From contig OU015501.1 of the NCBI GenBank assembly GCA_907164885.2, forward strand, positions 18,779,131 through 18,843,130: DNA of 64,000 nt, read 5' to 3'. The notes under the pieces were generated by a model that saw nothing but the letters and a program-made list of their open reading frames with translations, made no database searches and was not told where the DNA came from. Position numbers and translations under genes: made by a program. Within the stretch, counting starts at the first letter, position 1. Every line of letters starts with the position of its first letter. Shown here piece by piece: positions 49,317 to 59,182 of this stretch. Origin of the DNA: Dolomedes plantarius (taxonomy: Eukaryota > Arthropoda > Arachnida > Araneae > Dolomedidae).

Positions 49317-49436
49317 CCTTAAAATGATCTTGATTATCAGCATTAGATGACCGCATTATGTCTAAAGCTGCTGTTCTAATGGAAATCTCAAAGCATCTAT
49401 TGTACTTGAATTAATATTACCAGCAATCTGATGTTC
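49317..49436 (-). CDS. Probable exon 2 of the CPEB2/3/4-like gene
   Basis: On the minus strand a good acceptor (TTTATTTTTAG before 49436) and donor (G|GTATGT, exon end 49317) bound a segment containing LDIMRSSNADNQDHFKG, which resembles the vertebrate CPEB2-4 segment LIDIMRAEND...KG. The frame is unclear. Read from 49436 in the phase left by exon 1, it gives EHQIAGNINSSTIDALRFP and then stops (TAG) just before the LDIMR segment. Read from a weaker AG at 49405 (exon 49404-49317) it is open throughout: YNRCFEISIRTAALDIMR onward. Both start in phase 0 and the second leaves phase 1. Whether the strong acceptor is used with a frameshift, the weak one is used, or the gene is alternatively spliced cannot be settled from DNA. 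Confidence 0.5.
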
Positions 49437-49808
49437 CTAAAAATAAAGCATTATAAACTATTAATGATGATATCAAATTTGCAAAGACTAAGTTTCTAAA
49501 ATTTAAAATTTTAATGAGAACTGAAATTTATTCACTAACAAAATAATTTCAACTTAATTAAGTTTTGAATTATGAAAAAATATAAGAGATAGTGCCATAG
49601 AACTCAATCTGCTCAAAATTATGAGAATTATGTTATAAATATTAAAATAATTCTTGCCTAAATTATAATTAAATAATAATATAGGTCCTAAATTATAATT
49701 AAATAATAATAATAATAAGTTGTGAGTTTTTCTATGAAAAATTACCCTATACAATTTAATAAATAAAATCTACAATATTGTAGCAAATAAGCCATAAATG
49801 TTTCTCAC

Positions 49809-50747
49809 CTGGAATGGGAACATCATATTTCCATCTCTGTTTTCCTCAAGTGTAGTCATATCAAAACCTGGATTGCCCCCAAAAGAATGAGTAAACTGTT
49901 TATCAATGGGCAAGGAAGTACTTCTTCGAAATTTGGACGGTGATATAACCATTGAATGTTGACCGATAGCCGGAGGATTTTTTTTCTGGGAACAAACAGG
50001 ATTGATATTTGGCACCGTCTTCTTTTGATTTGCCAGATTAACAGCATTCCATGGTAGCAAACCATTGGGGGTTTGTGGAGCAGACCATGATGTACTCTGG
50101 GGGTTGCTCCAATTCGAAAATGTTTTCAAAACATTAGACTGCTGTTGTTGATGCCTACTTTGGCTAAAATTATGAGCACCTGTTATGGCCCTTCTCTGAG
50201 GGGGCAAAGACTGAGGTATACTTATCTGAGGTCCTAGACTAGTGTTGAAAACTGGGTTTGATGTATTTGGAAAGTTTTGAAATGAAAGAGTATTTTTTAG
50301 AGGTGATACGCTGGAACTAAAAGTATCTTCTCCCGTCACACCAGACCAAAAATTAGATGCAGAAGTTGTGATTGCAGCATCTGAGAACTCCAGTTGCAGT
50401 GACGAGCTCGATGTTCCCGTCGTGGATGAGGTCTCAATTATTTGTTTATCCAACTGATTATTCACCGAAAGTTCAGGATCTTCACTTTTAACTTTGGAAT
50501 TATTAAATTCTTCTAGATTTCCTTCACCGTTGTTAACCATGGACTCGTCGTTCGATGATGTTTGCGGCTGAGTTTCGGTTTGTTTACCTGCAGTCGATGG
50601 GTTGGATTTGTCCATGAGCAGTTCATCTTGCATAATATGGGATACTGCTTCGCTGCCAAAAAATGATTTACTGCTAGTGTTCTGTTTGTAATCCACCGGC
50701 GATAAGGCAGTTACGTTAGATGGAATACCAAAATTAAAATCCCCCAT
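49809..50747 (-). CDS. CPEB2/3/4 (Orb2) family protein, first coding exon
   Basis: 313 codons ending exactly at a consensus donor (CCATTCCAG|GTGAGA). CPEB proteins bind cytoplasmic polyadenylation elements in mRNA 3' UTRs and control polyadenylation and translation, for example in germ cells and at synapses. The start at 50747 is chosen because MGDFNFG matches the MGDYGFG start of vertebrate CPEB4; an in-frame ATG 19 codons upstream is less likely. Other family features: IMQDELL (residues 39-45); SFQNFP...NPVF...GPQI (155-174); PPQRRAI (182-188); FSNWSNPQSTSWSAPQTP (210-227); a basophilic-kinase-like RRSTSLP (274-280); FDMTTLE (295-301). The region is Ser/Asn/Thr/Gln-rich and probably disordered, with only a four-Gln run (200-203) rather than the long polyQ of fly Orb2. 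RRM and zinc-binding domains are encoded elsewhere. Orthology to a single vertebrate paralogue is not claimed. Confidence 0.88.
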
Positions 50748-51145
50748 TAGATAGCTAGCAGTTATCATGTACCGGTGAGAGTGAGGGAGTAATACTGATG
50801 GCACCTTCGTCTCTTACGCACTGCAGCATTATCCCTAATCCAGGATATCTTCCAGTTTCCCTAGCGTTCTCCGCGACATCTGGCGTCACAATACTCGTCT
50901 ATTGATTGTGTACATACAACTGATATAGAGGCTCTGCTGCTGCGGTACGAGGTCAAGGATGCTTTTCGGCTATTCTTGAGACAGTAAACATTGGGATCGA
51001 AATCTGGACAAAGTCCAGACCAATTCACCTTTTGCAGTGCCTCAGTTCGATAAAAATAAATTCTTCCGGAAGCTGTGCAAATTACGTAAGCTATAGAACT
51101 AATTCGTTTCGTTTCGTATCGAACTGCAATGAAACTTTTTAATAC
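50748..51145 (-). promoter_or_regulatory. Putative 5' UTR/promoter region of the CPEB gene
   Basis: The 400 bp upstream of the chosen ATG are richer in CpG than the putative intron, consistent with an unmethylated promoter or first exon. A 104-codon open frame here (50861-51175, minus) ends before the CPEB start and has no family features; it is likely UTR. No TATA box or initiator was confidently identified. Confidence 0.4.
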
Positions 51146-51549
51146 AATGAAAATCGTTCGGGAATAGAAACCCAATAAAAAAGAAAATTTAATCGGTTAC
51201 TATGTATAATATACGAAGTTGCATAATATTATTATTATATGAGAGAAGTTATTTATATAACCTCAAATATTCTTCAAATTTCATTTTAAGGAATGTTGAA
51301 ATTTGTAATACATATTATTAGAAATTTTGACATTTTTAACAAATTTAATGAATCTTAATTGATAAAATATCTAAAGAAAATTTTAACATTCCTTAACAGG
51401 AAATCTGAAGAATATTTTAGGTTATGTAAATAATTTATCTCTCATATAAAAATAATTTTATATTCTTCATATATTAAACATGCTTCACTTTTAGCAACCG
51501 ATTCCATTTTAGTTTTGCATTGGGTTTGTATTCCCAAACGATTTTCATT
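51146..51549. repeat. 404-bp imperfect inverted repeat upstream of CPEB
   Basis: Arms of about 160 bp (51146-51304 and 51377-51549) pair along their length. Matching landmarks: AATGAAAATCGTT at the outer ends, GGGAATA.AAACCCAAT, AATCGGTT, ATATGAGAGA, ATAACCT.AAATATTCTTCA, and TTAAGGAATGTT at the inner ends. The spacer is about 70 bp. No clear target duplication was seen, so it could be a foldback transposon or a local inverted duplication. Confidence 0.8.
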
Positions 51550-52013
51550 ACTTGGCTTCAATTATAATCAACATGTAATTAAAGACATCTTTCAGCAAAC
51601 ACAGAGTTTGTGAATTTAATAATTTAAATTTTTCGTCGTCATCGTCGTCCAAAAAAAAAAATGTTGTCAGATATTAAGAATTTTGGAGAAAAATAATCCA
51701 AAAGTAAGACAGACAGGGGAAAAATTGTACACTTAAGCTGACATACATTTATTTATTTATTTATTTATTTTTGCCAATGCGGTAGGTACTTGCCCGCAGA
51801 CCTTCCCCCATACATACATCGCGAATTCGTTGGCTTCTTCATTATGCGAGCACCATTTAGGTGAGTCGACATAGCTCCATATATGGTTACCACCACAATT
51901 TAGATTGAAAACGCTCAGGGGCAGCTTTCATACTGCTACATCTTTCGCAAAAAATATGAACGTATATAATTTGACTTATGTAGAATCTATAACTTAAACA
52001 TTTTTTTTTTTTT
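51550..52013. other. Intergenic DNA with (ATTT)n run
   Basis: Includes an (ATTT)n run near 51747-51770 followed by a CpG-containing, GC-richer piece (51775-51915) that may be SINE-derived, though no box A/B pair was found. Confidence 0.4.
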
Positions 52014-52017
52014 TTAA

Positions 52018-52390
52018 CGTAGGATTACGTTCCTCCATAACGGTCCGCGGTAAAGCAAAATTGCAGACGTTAAAACCGTCGTCGCAAGTTATAAATTAAG
52101 GGTGGCAGAATATTATTTCTAAAAGGTGTTTTAGCGTAGGATTACGTTCCTTCATAACGGTCCGCGGTAAACCAAAATTTCAGACGTTAAAACCGTCGTC
52201 GCGAGTTATAAAACAAGAGTGGCAGAATATTATTTCTAAAAGGTGTTTTTCTTGTTTTATCCTTTTTCTCCCTTCATACTTAACCAACAAAAAATAAATA
52301 AATAAATAAATAAAAAATGTAATTATTATTATTATAATTATTATTTTTTTTTTTTTTTTAAGGAGGTAAGCGACGATAAGTAATCCTACG
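52018..52390. mobile_element. TTAA-flanked MITE with internal 117-bp tandem duplication
   Basis: The ends CGTAGGATTAC and their exact complement lie just inside TTAA (52014-52017 and 52391-52394). The left part is duplicated in tandem with a 117-bp period: ATAACGGTCCGCGGTAAA and GACGTTAAAACCGTCGTCGC appear in both copies (about 52019-52135 and 52136-52253). The right part has (AAAT)n and ATT-rich low-complexity sequence. Confidence 0.75.
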
Positions 52391-52394
52391 TTAA

Positions 52395-53529
52395 TAACCC
52401 GCTGTGGTTTCATTAGAAGAGACTACCTGAAATTATTTTTTTAATATAGTTTACTTTGAGTAATAAAGGAATCGTGATATTGAGATGTTCCTGCTTAAAT
52501 GTCTTATTTTATTTACACTTTCTTTTACCCGAAATTCACGCAACGAAGTCGTATAAATTTACCTAAAAGCAATCAAATATTTTGCGGCTATTTCACTGGA
52601 ATGGACTGAGGGACCTCTCAGGCAAGCGGAAATTTTCAATGGAGTACACTTGATAGATAAAGAGCAGATAATGTTATGAGAAATAATTTCAGAAGGGCGG
52701 TGAAGTATTTTCGACTCCTAGATTACAATGGCAAATTTCAGCCTGCCAATACAGAAATTAATTCTGGAATGAAGTTACGAATTAATTAATGTGCCTAGTT
52801 TTGAATCCAAGGAGATTTTTGGGGTCAACCTTCGAGAAACCGAAAAATCAGAGCTAAAAACGGGCACTATTCAAGGGTTAATTTTTATATAAACATCTTT
52901 GCACCCCACCTGTAAAATATTTTATAGATATTTTAACCAATTTCTCGCCTGTTCTAATATTCTTTCCACTGGAGTTTCTGATGCAGTTTTTTTTAAAGGG
53001 GCGGGGGCTGGAACACCTGTTTTTCTAAAAATGTGCTAGTAACAGATTAAATTACCCTTTCGTATCATTTGATTGATGAGCATATGCGACATTTCTATAC
53101 ACACACACACACACACCCCAAAAAATGTTCCATTTAGGGACACTGTGCTTAAAACACCTTTTTGTGACTGTCTCTTCGTTAAAGCAATTCCTTTGAAGGT
53201 GAGAAACCAATACATCAGTTTTGGCTTACAACCTACCCCAATCAGGAGCGAAAAAAAGAAGGGTAGAATAAAAAGTTTTATCATTGCCATTTTTTATTGA
53301 TGAGTCTTCTAACCTTCCCTTGAAACAGTTGCGTTTCCATATGCGATAGGCTCCATAAAATTACGAAGTACCCGAAAATCCTAGTTAAAGGAAATGGTTC
53401 CATATTTGGCGATCTATATTATACTCCAATGAATTATCAAAACACAAAACTGGAAATCCTCAAAGAACGTCATTATATCGGCGACTAACACGCTCGAATA
53501 TTTTTATCTTATTCCTTGAGAAATAACTT
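52395..53529. other. Intergenic DNA, no gene recognised
   Basis: Short (AC)n at 53099-53116. Overlapping frames around 53036-53300 on both strands show no family features. Confidence 0.4.
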
Positions 53530-53585
53530 TGCTGGCTTGGGAATCAAACACAGGCTTCCCCGATCTCTACACTACCAAGTCTCAA
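53530..53585 (-). repeat. tRNA-derived SINE fragment
   Basis: On the minus strand a box-A-like TTGGTAGTGTAGAGATC and a box-B-like GTTTGATTCCC are separated by about 20 bp. The same box A wording recurs at 55.1 kb, suggesting one family. Confidence 0.5.
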
Positions 53586-54046
53586 TGTATAATACCTAGG
53601 GGTACGTAAATTTCGCATAAAAAATATCGAAATTTCGCAAAAAAATATTTATATAAAATTACGCATTTATTTGCAATAATAATGATAATAATAATAATAA
53701 TATACAAAAATTCAAATATTTCGCATTTATTAAAAAAATCCAATTTTACTTACTTGGTTAGTAAAATTATCTAGTATCAAAATTCAATATCAATAATAAG
53801 TATCAAAATTCTAACGCAATGTTAGTTAAAAGCTAACATTGCAGTAGTCTCCACATTCTATTCCTTAAGTCTTTAGCAGTAAGTAATATGCAAATTTCGA
53901 GAGTGAGATCTCTCAGTTAAAGACCGTGAAAGGTCTTAGATAAGCAATTATGTTAATAAATTATTACTATTATTACCTTCGCTTAAAAAGCCATTTATCA
54001 CCGAGTTTTCGCCGAAAAGTAGTAAAAAAAATACTTTTCGTATTTA

Positions 54047-54844
54047 TCTATACATATAAAACAGTTCCGTAACTAAATGACTCACTGGCTAACTGATTGA
54101 CTGACTGACATACAACGCACAGACCAAACCGCTGGACCTAAAGGGCTGAAATTTTGCATGGCGATTCTTCTTATAGTGTAGGGGTGAACTAAGAAAGATT
54201 TTTGAAAAATTCTTCTTAGATTTTTTAAAATTAATTTTTAAGCTGTTTTAGTAACTTTTTTTAAGTTTGCATTTAAAATAATAATTTGAGGGTAATAAAA
54301 TTTACATCACGAGAAAGATCATAAAAATTCCTTTAAATTGAAATCTTTTTCGAATCTTTACCTCTATTTTCTGATTTTTGGTGAATTTTAAAAATTAATT
54401 TTTAGAATTTAATTTATTAAATGCTGATAACGTGATTTCTTTTTCTGGTACTTTAAATTAATTTATCGTCACGTGCATAACAACGAAATAGATAAAAAAA
54501 ATTATTTTCCTTGCTAATGTGTCAGACGATTGGAAATTATCCAAAAAAATATTTCAATACAGTAAAAGATATGTTCCTCAAACTGCACTATATTAACTGT
54601 ACTATATTCTTTAGTATGTTCTATTAGATTTAATTTGAATATTTTCTTCTACATTATTTTGTCTATAAAAATATCCGTTACGATTTTTTATAATATATTT
54701 TTTCGTTTTTATGCATCAATTGCATACATTGATCTCTGTATTTATTATAAATATATTTATACATATTTTTGGTATTAATTGCATACATTGACCGTTGTAT
54801 TTAATTTGAATGTGCTCCATAGCGAAGTACGGGTTTTCAGCTAC
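54047..54844 (+). mobile_element. Non-autonomous Helitron
   Basis: Begins TCTATACATATAAAACAGTT after an A. The 5' portion (AACCGCTGGACCTAAAGGGC, then TGCATGGCGATTCTTCTTAT) is nearly identical to the copy at 59183. The 3' end keeps CCATAGCGAAGTACGGG...CAGCTA, but the final CTAG is degraded. No coding sequence. Confidence 0.75.
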
Positions 54845-54939
54845 ATAGTTCGTCCATACCGGCAAATTTCGCATTTATTCGCATCTATGTTTTTAATACG
54901 AAAATTACGTATCGCTAATAATACCTCATATTCTCCCCT

Positions 54940-55165
54940 GCTTGAGAGAGACCGGGGTGGGGGTAGGGAGAGGTCCCGGACCTCTCATCAAAATTATAAA
55001 ACTTTTTATTAGAGCGTCTCTATAACGATGACGACTCAGCTCTAGGCTGTTAACAATTTTTATCGCACAGCTAAAAAATCACATGGCTGCTCCGGGAGTT
55101 AAATCTCGAACTTTCTGCTTTCCAGACTGTTTTGCTGACCTCTACACTACCAAATCATATTATGA
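54940..55165 (-). repeat. tRNA-derived SINE relic
   Basis: The minus-strand head has TTTGGTAGTGTAGAGGTCAGC (box A region, quoted in part) and a diverged box B (AGTTCGAGATTTAAC). The rest, including the GAGAGGTCCCGG stretch, may be its body. Confidence 0.4.
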
Positions 55166-55519
55166 TCTTCCGAAATCGTCTTACAACAATTCTGCCCTGT
55201 TTACTCCATATTCAAAAGATGTCTCGTGGTTATAAAATGGACAAATATAAATTTGGCTATGGAAGGCGATTGTAAATCTTCCTGGTCTCCGTAGCAATAC
55301 AGTAGAGTCCCGATAATCCGAACTTCGGTAATCTGAAAGTCCGCTTAATCCGAAACCAAAAGTCAAAATAACTAGGGTTACAATATAACTTCATTGATAC
55401 TAAGTATTATAAAGTATATTTCTGAAAATTACAAGAAAATTCAAAGTTAGACAACAGTATAATAAAGTAGAACACAGTAGAATAAACAACACGTGTTTAT
55501 GCTAATGCTAAACTGACAC

Positions 55520-55711
55520 TAAGGGCCTGTTCACATAGGAGTCCGTTACGTTGCGTTAAGGAAAAGATGACGTTGAGACGAAAATAAACCAATCATATGC
55601 CTCCAAACGATTAGCAATGAAATTTTTAACGCCTATGATTGGTTTATTTTCGTCTCAACGTCATCTTTTCCTTAACGCAACGCAACGGACTCCTATGTGA
55701 ACAGGCCCTTA
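55520..55711. mobile_element. 192-bp palindromic MITE
   Basis: Starts TAAGGGCCTGTTCACATAGG and ends with its complement. Arms of about 80 bp differ at only a few bases around a loop of about 30 bp. Terminal TAA/TTA could reflect a 3-bp target duplication of Harbinger/ISL2EU type, but this is not certain. Confidence 0.8.
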
Positions 55712-55754
55712 CAGTAACGACGCTGTGGCTGTCTCTGAGAAAGGGCGTGTCAAC

Positions 55755-56519
55755 TAGGGATGCGACATCGACAACAAAACATCGATGTTTTGAAACATCG
55801 ATATTCAATATTAAAACATCGATGCTAATAAAACATCGCCCAAAAACCATCGATGTTTAAAAACATCGATGGTTTTTGGGCGATGTTTTTGAACATCCAT
55901 TTTTTTAAAGCTGGTTTAGTAACCTCTTCGGTTAATCTTTGGGGGGGGGGGGGGTGTTTAATTTTACTTTTTGATTGGGCTGACACAAATGACCAAAACT
56001 TGGTTGCTAGAGTCAGCCCATATCACATAATTTCCATGATACATTTTATTACTTTTACCAGAAAATTGAGGAAGAAATTATTGCTATAAAAACAATTGAT
56101 AGACCAAAGCCTTAAAGAAAAATCCGCGATGTTTTCTAATTTAAATTGGTTGAATGTGAAAATTATTGTAAATATGAAGTCATATTTATTTACAAGTTGG
56201 AGAATAATTTACTTCCAGGAGGCTTAAATAAATTAAAAAAAAAAAAATCTGAAGTTCATGACTGTAACACAAGACAAAAGGATTGGTTTCATATCAATAG
56301 AGTATACGGCAAAATCATTTAAGAGAACTTTTGAGTTTACATTTACTAAGTGTGAAAATTATGCTAGGTGGTTAATTTTTTTTATTATGGTGCTTTTTAA
56401 TTTAAAAAAAAACAAACATCGAACAACGTAAAACATCGAGCACAAAACATCGATGTTAAAATAAATCGGCTTCAGCAAATCGATGTTTTGAAAACATCGA
56501 CATCGATGTCGCATCCCTA
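55755..56519. mobile_element. hAT-like element with many CATCGATG motifs
   Basis: The ends TAGGGATGCGACATCGA and its complement are flanked by perfect GTGTCAAC duplications (55747-55754 and 56520-56527). Both subterminal zones are crowded with AACATCGATGTT-type motifs, plausible transposase-binding sites. A perfect 28-bp inverted repeat with a 2-nt spacer lies at 55831-55888. The 765-bp element has a poly-G run near 55943 and no transposase frame. Confidence 0.9.
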
Positions 56520-57125
56520 GTGTCAACTGAACCCCTCCTCCACCTGCCCGCAACTCTCCAACTGTCGAGCACTGTGACGTATTGTTAGAACTACTTACTA
56601 TCTACTGTACTGTACTGTACTAGGCAGCGTTCCGCTCTCTTATCACACATTTCGTCCCGAGATTTGGTTATGTTTTGACAGACCTTATAAAATAAATTGT
56701 GTAATCGCACGTAATATGCAATATTTATGTAATCACACGTTATTATGTAATTTAAGTTTATTTTAAGAATGATTTCGCTTAATCCGAAAAATTCGTTAAT
56801 CCGAAAAGGGTCTGGTCCTAATCATTTCAGATTATCAGGACTCTACTGTATTTGATAATAGCGCAGCTTCCGGCTATGGATCAGTCCTGTACTTTTTGTA
56901 TTGAAATATTTTAGTTTGGATAGACTCCAACAAAATAACGCGAGGTGTATATGCGTAGCAACCGCGATATTAATAGTTCACTGGAACTTAGAAGTATTGA
57001 AACAGGACAATTTGTTCGTTTTAGTGTTTTAAAGGAAATATGATCGCACATCTAGTTTCAAAGGAAATAACGACAACGATAGTGCTTTACATTCTAACAC
57101 ATATACTTTTTTTTTTTTTTTTTCA

Positions 57126-57205
57126 CTCTATACAACTGGACTCGCCCGGGAATCGAACTCGGATTCTGCTTACTCGATAGCAGGAAAAACTTCCCACCCC
57201 AGAGA
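57126..57205 (-). repeat. tRNA-derived SINE head
   Basis: Minus-strand box B GTTCGATTCCCGGGC (57145-57159 region) and an upstream tRNA-like arm. A T-run of about 20 (57106-57123) on the plus strand could be the A-tail. Confidence 0.5.
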
Positions 57206-58164
57206 TATGCTGTGAACCTTAAACATTTTAAGCGAAATTTCAAAGAAATAATAACCAGTACTTATACTCTTCTGTCAAACGGAAGGAGGGAATTGGTAAT
57301 TTCATAAAAGGGCACATATAACTTATTAAATTACATTCATGTTATTGACTAATTTTGTTGGCAACATACATAATTATGTCAGTTACTTTAATATTTCCTT
57401 TTAAATTATTCAAATATCTGACCCAGAAAAAGAACGTGGTTTCTTATTTCTACTGCACATAAACTGATTTTGGATCCCCCCAAAAGCATTTATTAATGCG
57501 TAATTTTTTCACTCACAAGACAATAACTTTGACTCGCATAATTCGTGTTTTTTTTCCATTGAGAATCTTTCCGTATACATAATTTATACGTCGCTATAGT
57601 GAATATTATTTCTATTTTACTGAAAATCTACTGCATATTTCATAAGAATTATACATTTTTTCGAATATACTTTCATTATATAATCATTATCTCAGCTACA
57701 CACACACACAAAAAAAAATCTCCTGAAACAGAATATACTATTGTAATTTAAAGCTTTTTTTTTCTTTCTAACAGCAGGTAATTATACTCCAAAAAAAATT
57801 CACATGCAATGAAAATGAATTCCACGGGGAAAAAAGCACCATTTCTAGACATCTGAAGGTCAACTTAGACAATACTTAGATTTTTTAATAAAGAATATGT
57901 GCGCTTGCACTTTTATTAGAATTTATTAGCATTCAACTATTCAGACGAATACCTGAAAACATTATAAAATATATTACCATTTTAGTATAGATTGTATTGG
58001 AATTCAACGTTCAGAATTTAAATTTTATCGAAGGTATATAGCAATATTTATATTAAAATTTGGTCAGTTCTCCCAGTATTTTCCGAAATCTTTACATTAT
58101 CGCAATCTCTTATCACAACGACTGAGTTTCTTCCACACACTTTCCCACATTTTACTAACCATTT
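57206..58164. other. Intergenic DNA, no gene recognised
   Basis: A+T-rich with a short (AC)n near 57697-57709. Nothing coding supported. Confidence 0.4.
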
Positions 58165-58250
58165 TAAAACACGGTCGGTCCAGGAAGCGAACCCTGCATC
58201 TATCACTCACTGGATGCTTCTGCTAACCTCTAAAGTAGCATAAGCATACA
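58165..58250 (-). repeat. tRNA-derived SINE fragment
   Basis: Minus-strand box B GGTTCGCTTCC (58182-58192) and a box-A-like CTACTTTAGAGGTTAGC. Head only; the rest is not delimited. Confidence 0.45.
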
Positions 58251-58266
58251 ACGAACGAAAGGTTAC

Positions 58267-58748
58267 CAGGCCCTGATTTTCCATTAGGCTCAGTAGGCCC
58301 GGGCCTATGTGCCCCAAAAAATATTAATTTTAAAAGGAAAAATAAAAGATTCCCAATTCAATTTTTTTTTACTTTACATTTTTAATAGCAATTTTTTATA
58401 ATATCCTTTCAAATTTGATTGATTGATTGGTTCATCATATGTATAGTTATATGTATAGTTCATCATATGTATGTTATAGTGTATATAAGGGATTATTAAG
58501 TTTTTCTGGTTGCATTGTATTGGTGTTTTAATGATGAAGTTAATATGTTGTGTTGCTTTTTGTTATTTGATAATGTTCTAGGCTTCTACGCTTCAAATAG
58601 CCAATTCTTGGTAAAATGGTACTTTCACGATGATTCATGATTATATTTTTGTGTGTGTCAATTTTGGAAATTTTACGCCCACATCAGTGTTAGGGGGCCC
58701 CCATCCTAAGTTGTGCCTATAGTCAAGAATTTTCTAAATCGGGCCCTG
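58267..58748. mobile_element. hAT MITE
   Basis: The ends CAGGCCCTGATTT and, inverted, CAGGGCCCGATTT are flanked by perfect AAGGTTAC duplications (58259-58266 and 58749-58756). GGGCC-rich subterminal sequence. 482 bp, non-coding. Confidence 0.9.
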
Positions 58749-58756
58749 AAGGTTAC

Positions 58757-58981
58757 GGACGATAGATGGAGTTAGATAAACATTAAAGGAATTACAGGGG
58801 TTGTAACATCCAATCAATGTGATAAATATATTGTTTTTAATTAAATTCAAGAGAATCAATGAAATGCTTTAAACCTGTAAAATCATTCCCAGAACACATA
58901 TCGCTTAAATGGAAATGTGAAAACAATTTATAAGATTTTTTCCCTCCTTTTCCATGAAATATTCTAAAAGCTTTTCTTATC

Positions 58982-59027
<46 letters not shown>

Positions 59028-59182
59028 CAAATAACATACTACAGTGGCTTTGAAAGAGGAAAATAAAAGCACTGTTCCTTTAAAGATCAAGATGCGACAG
59101 AAGTAGACTCGAAGACAAAAAGTAGCAAGAGAAAATTGTGGCTGTAATCAACACATAGTTGGGTTTAAATTCACGTATGTAA
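58757..59182. other. Intergenic DNA with (AAT)n
   Basis: (AAT)n microsatellite at 58984-59022; otherwise unrecognised. Confidence 0.6.

Larger units (their letters stand above)
55300..56848. mobile_element. Tigger/pogo-like element carrying two nested elements
   Basis: The ends CAGTAGAGTCCCGATAATCC and, inverted, CAGTAGAGTCCTGATAATCT lie inside TA (55298-55299 and 56849-56850). Multiple TTAATCCGAA subterminal motifs occur at both ends. Once a 192-bp palindromic element and a 765-bp hAT element are removed, about 580 bp remain, so it was already a non-autonomous copy when they inserted. Confidence 0.85.

Noticed and set aside
49856..50065. 69-codon frame within CPEB exon 1 in another frame
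   Set aside because: It is a shadow of the CPEB coding sequence, which alone shows family motifs.
50861..51175. 104-codon frame on the minus strand upstream of CPEB
   Set aside because: It ends before the CPEB start, has no family-like motifs, overlaps the start of the inverted repeat, and is best explained as 5' UTR or promoter DNA.
55755..56519. CRISPR-like array of CATCGATG repeats
   Set aside because: The repeats are short, irregularly spaced, and confined to the ends of a transposon with target duplications in eukaryotic DNA.
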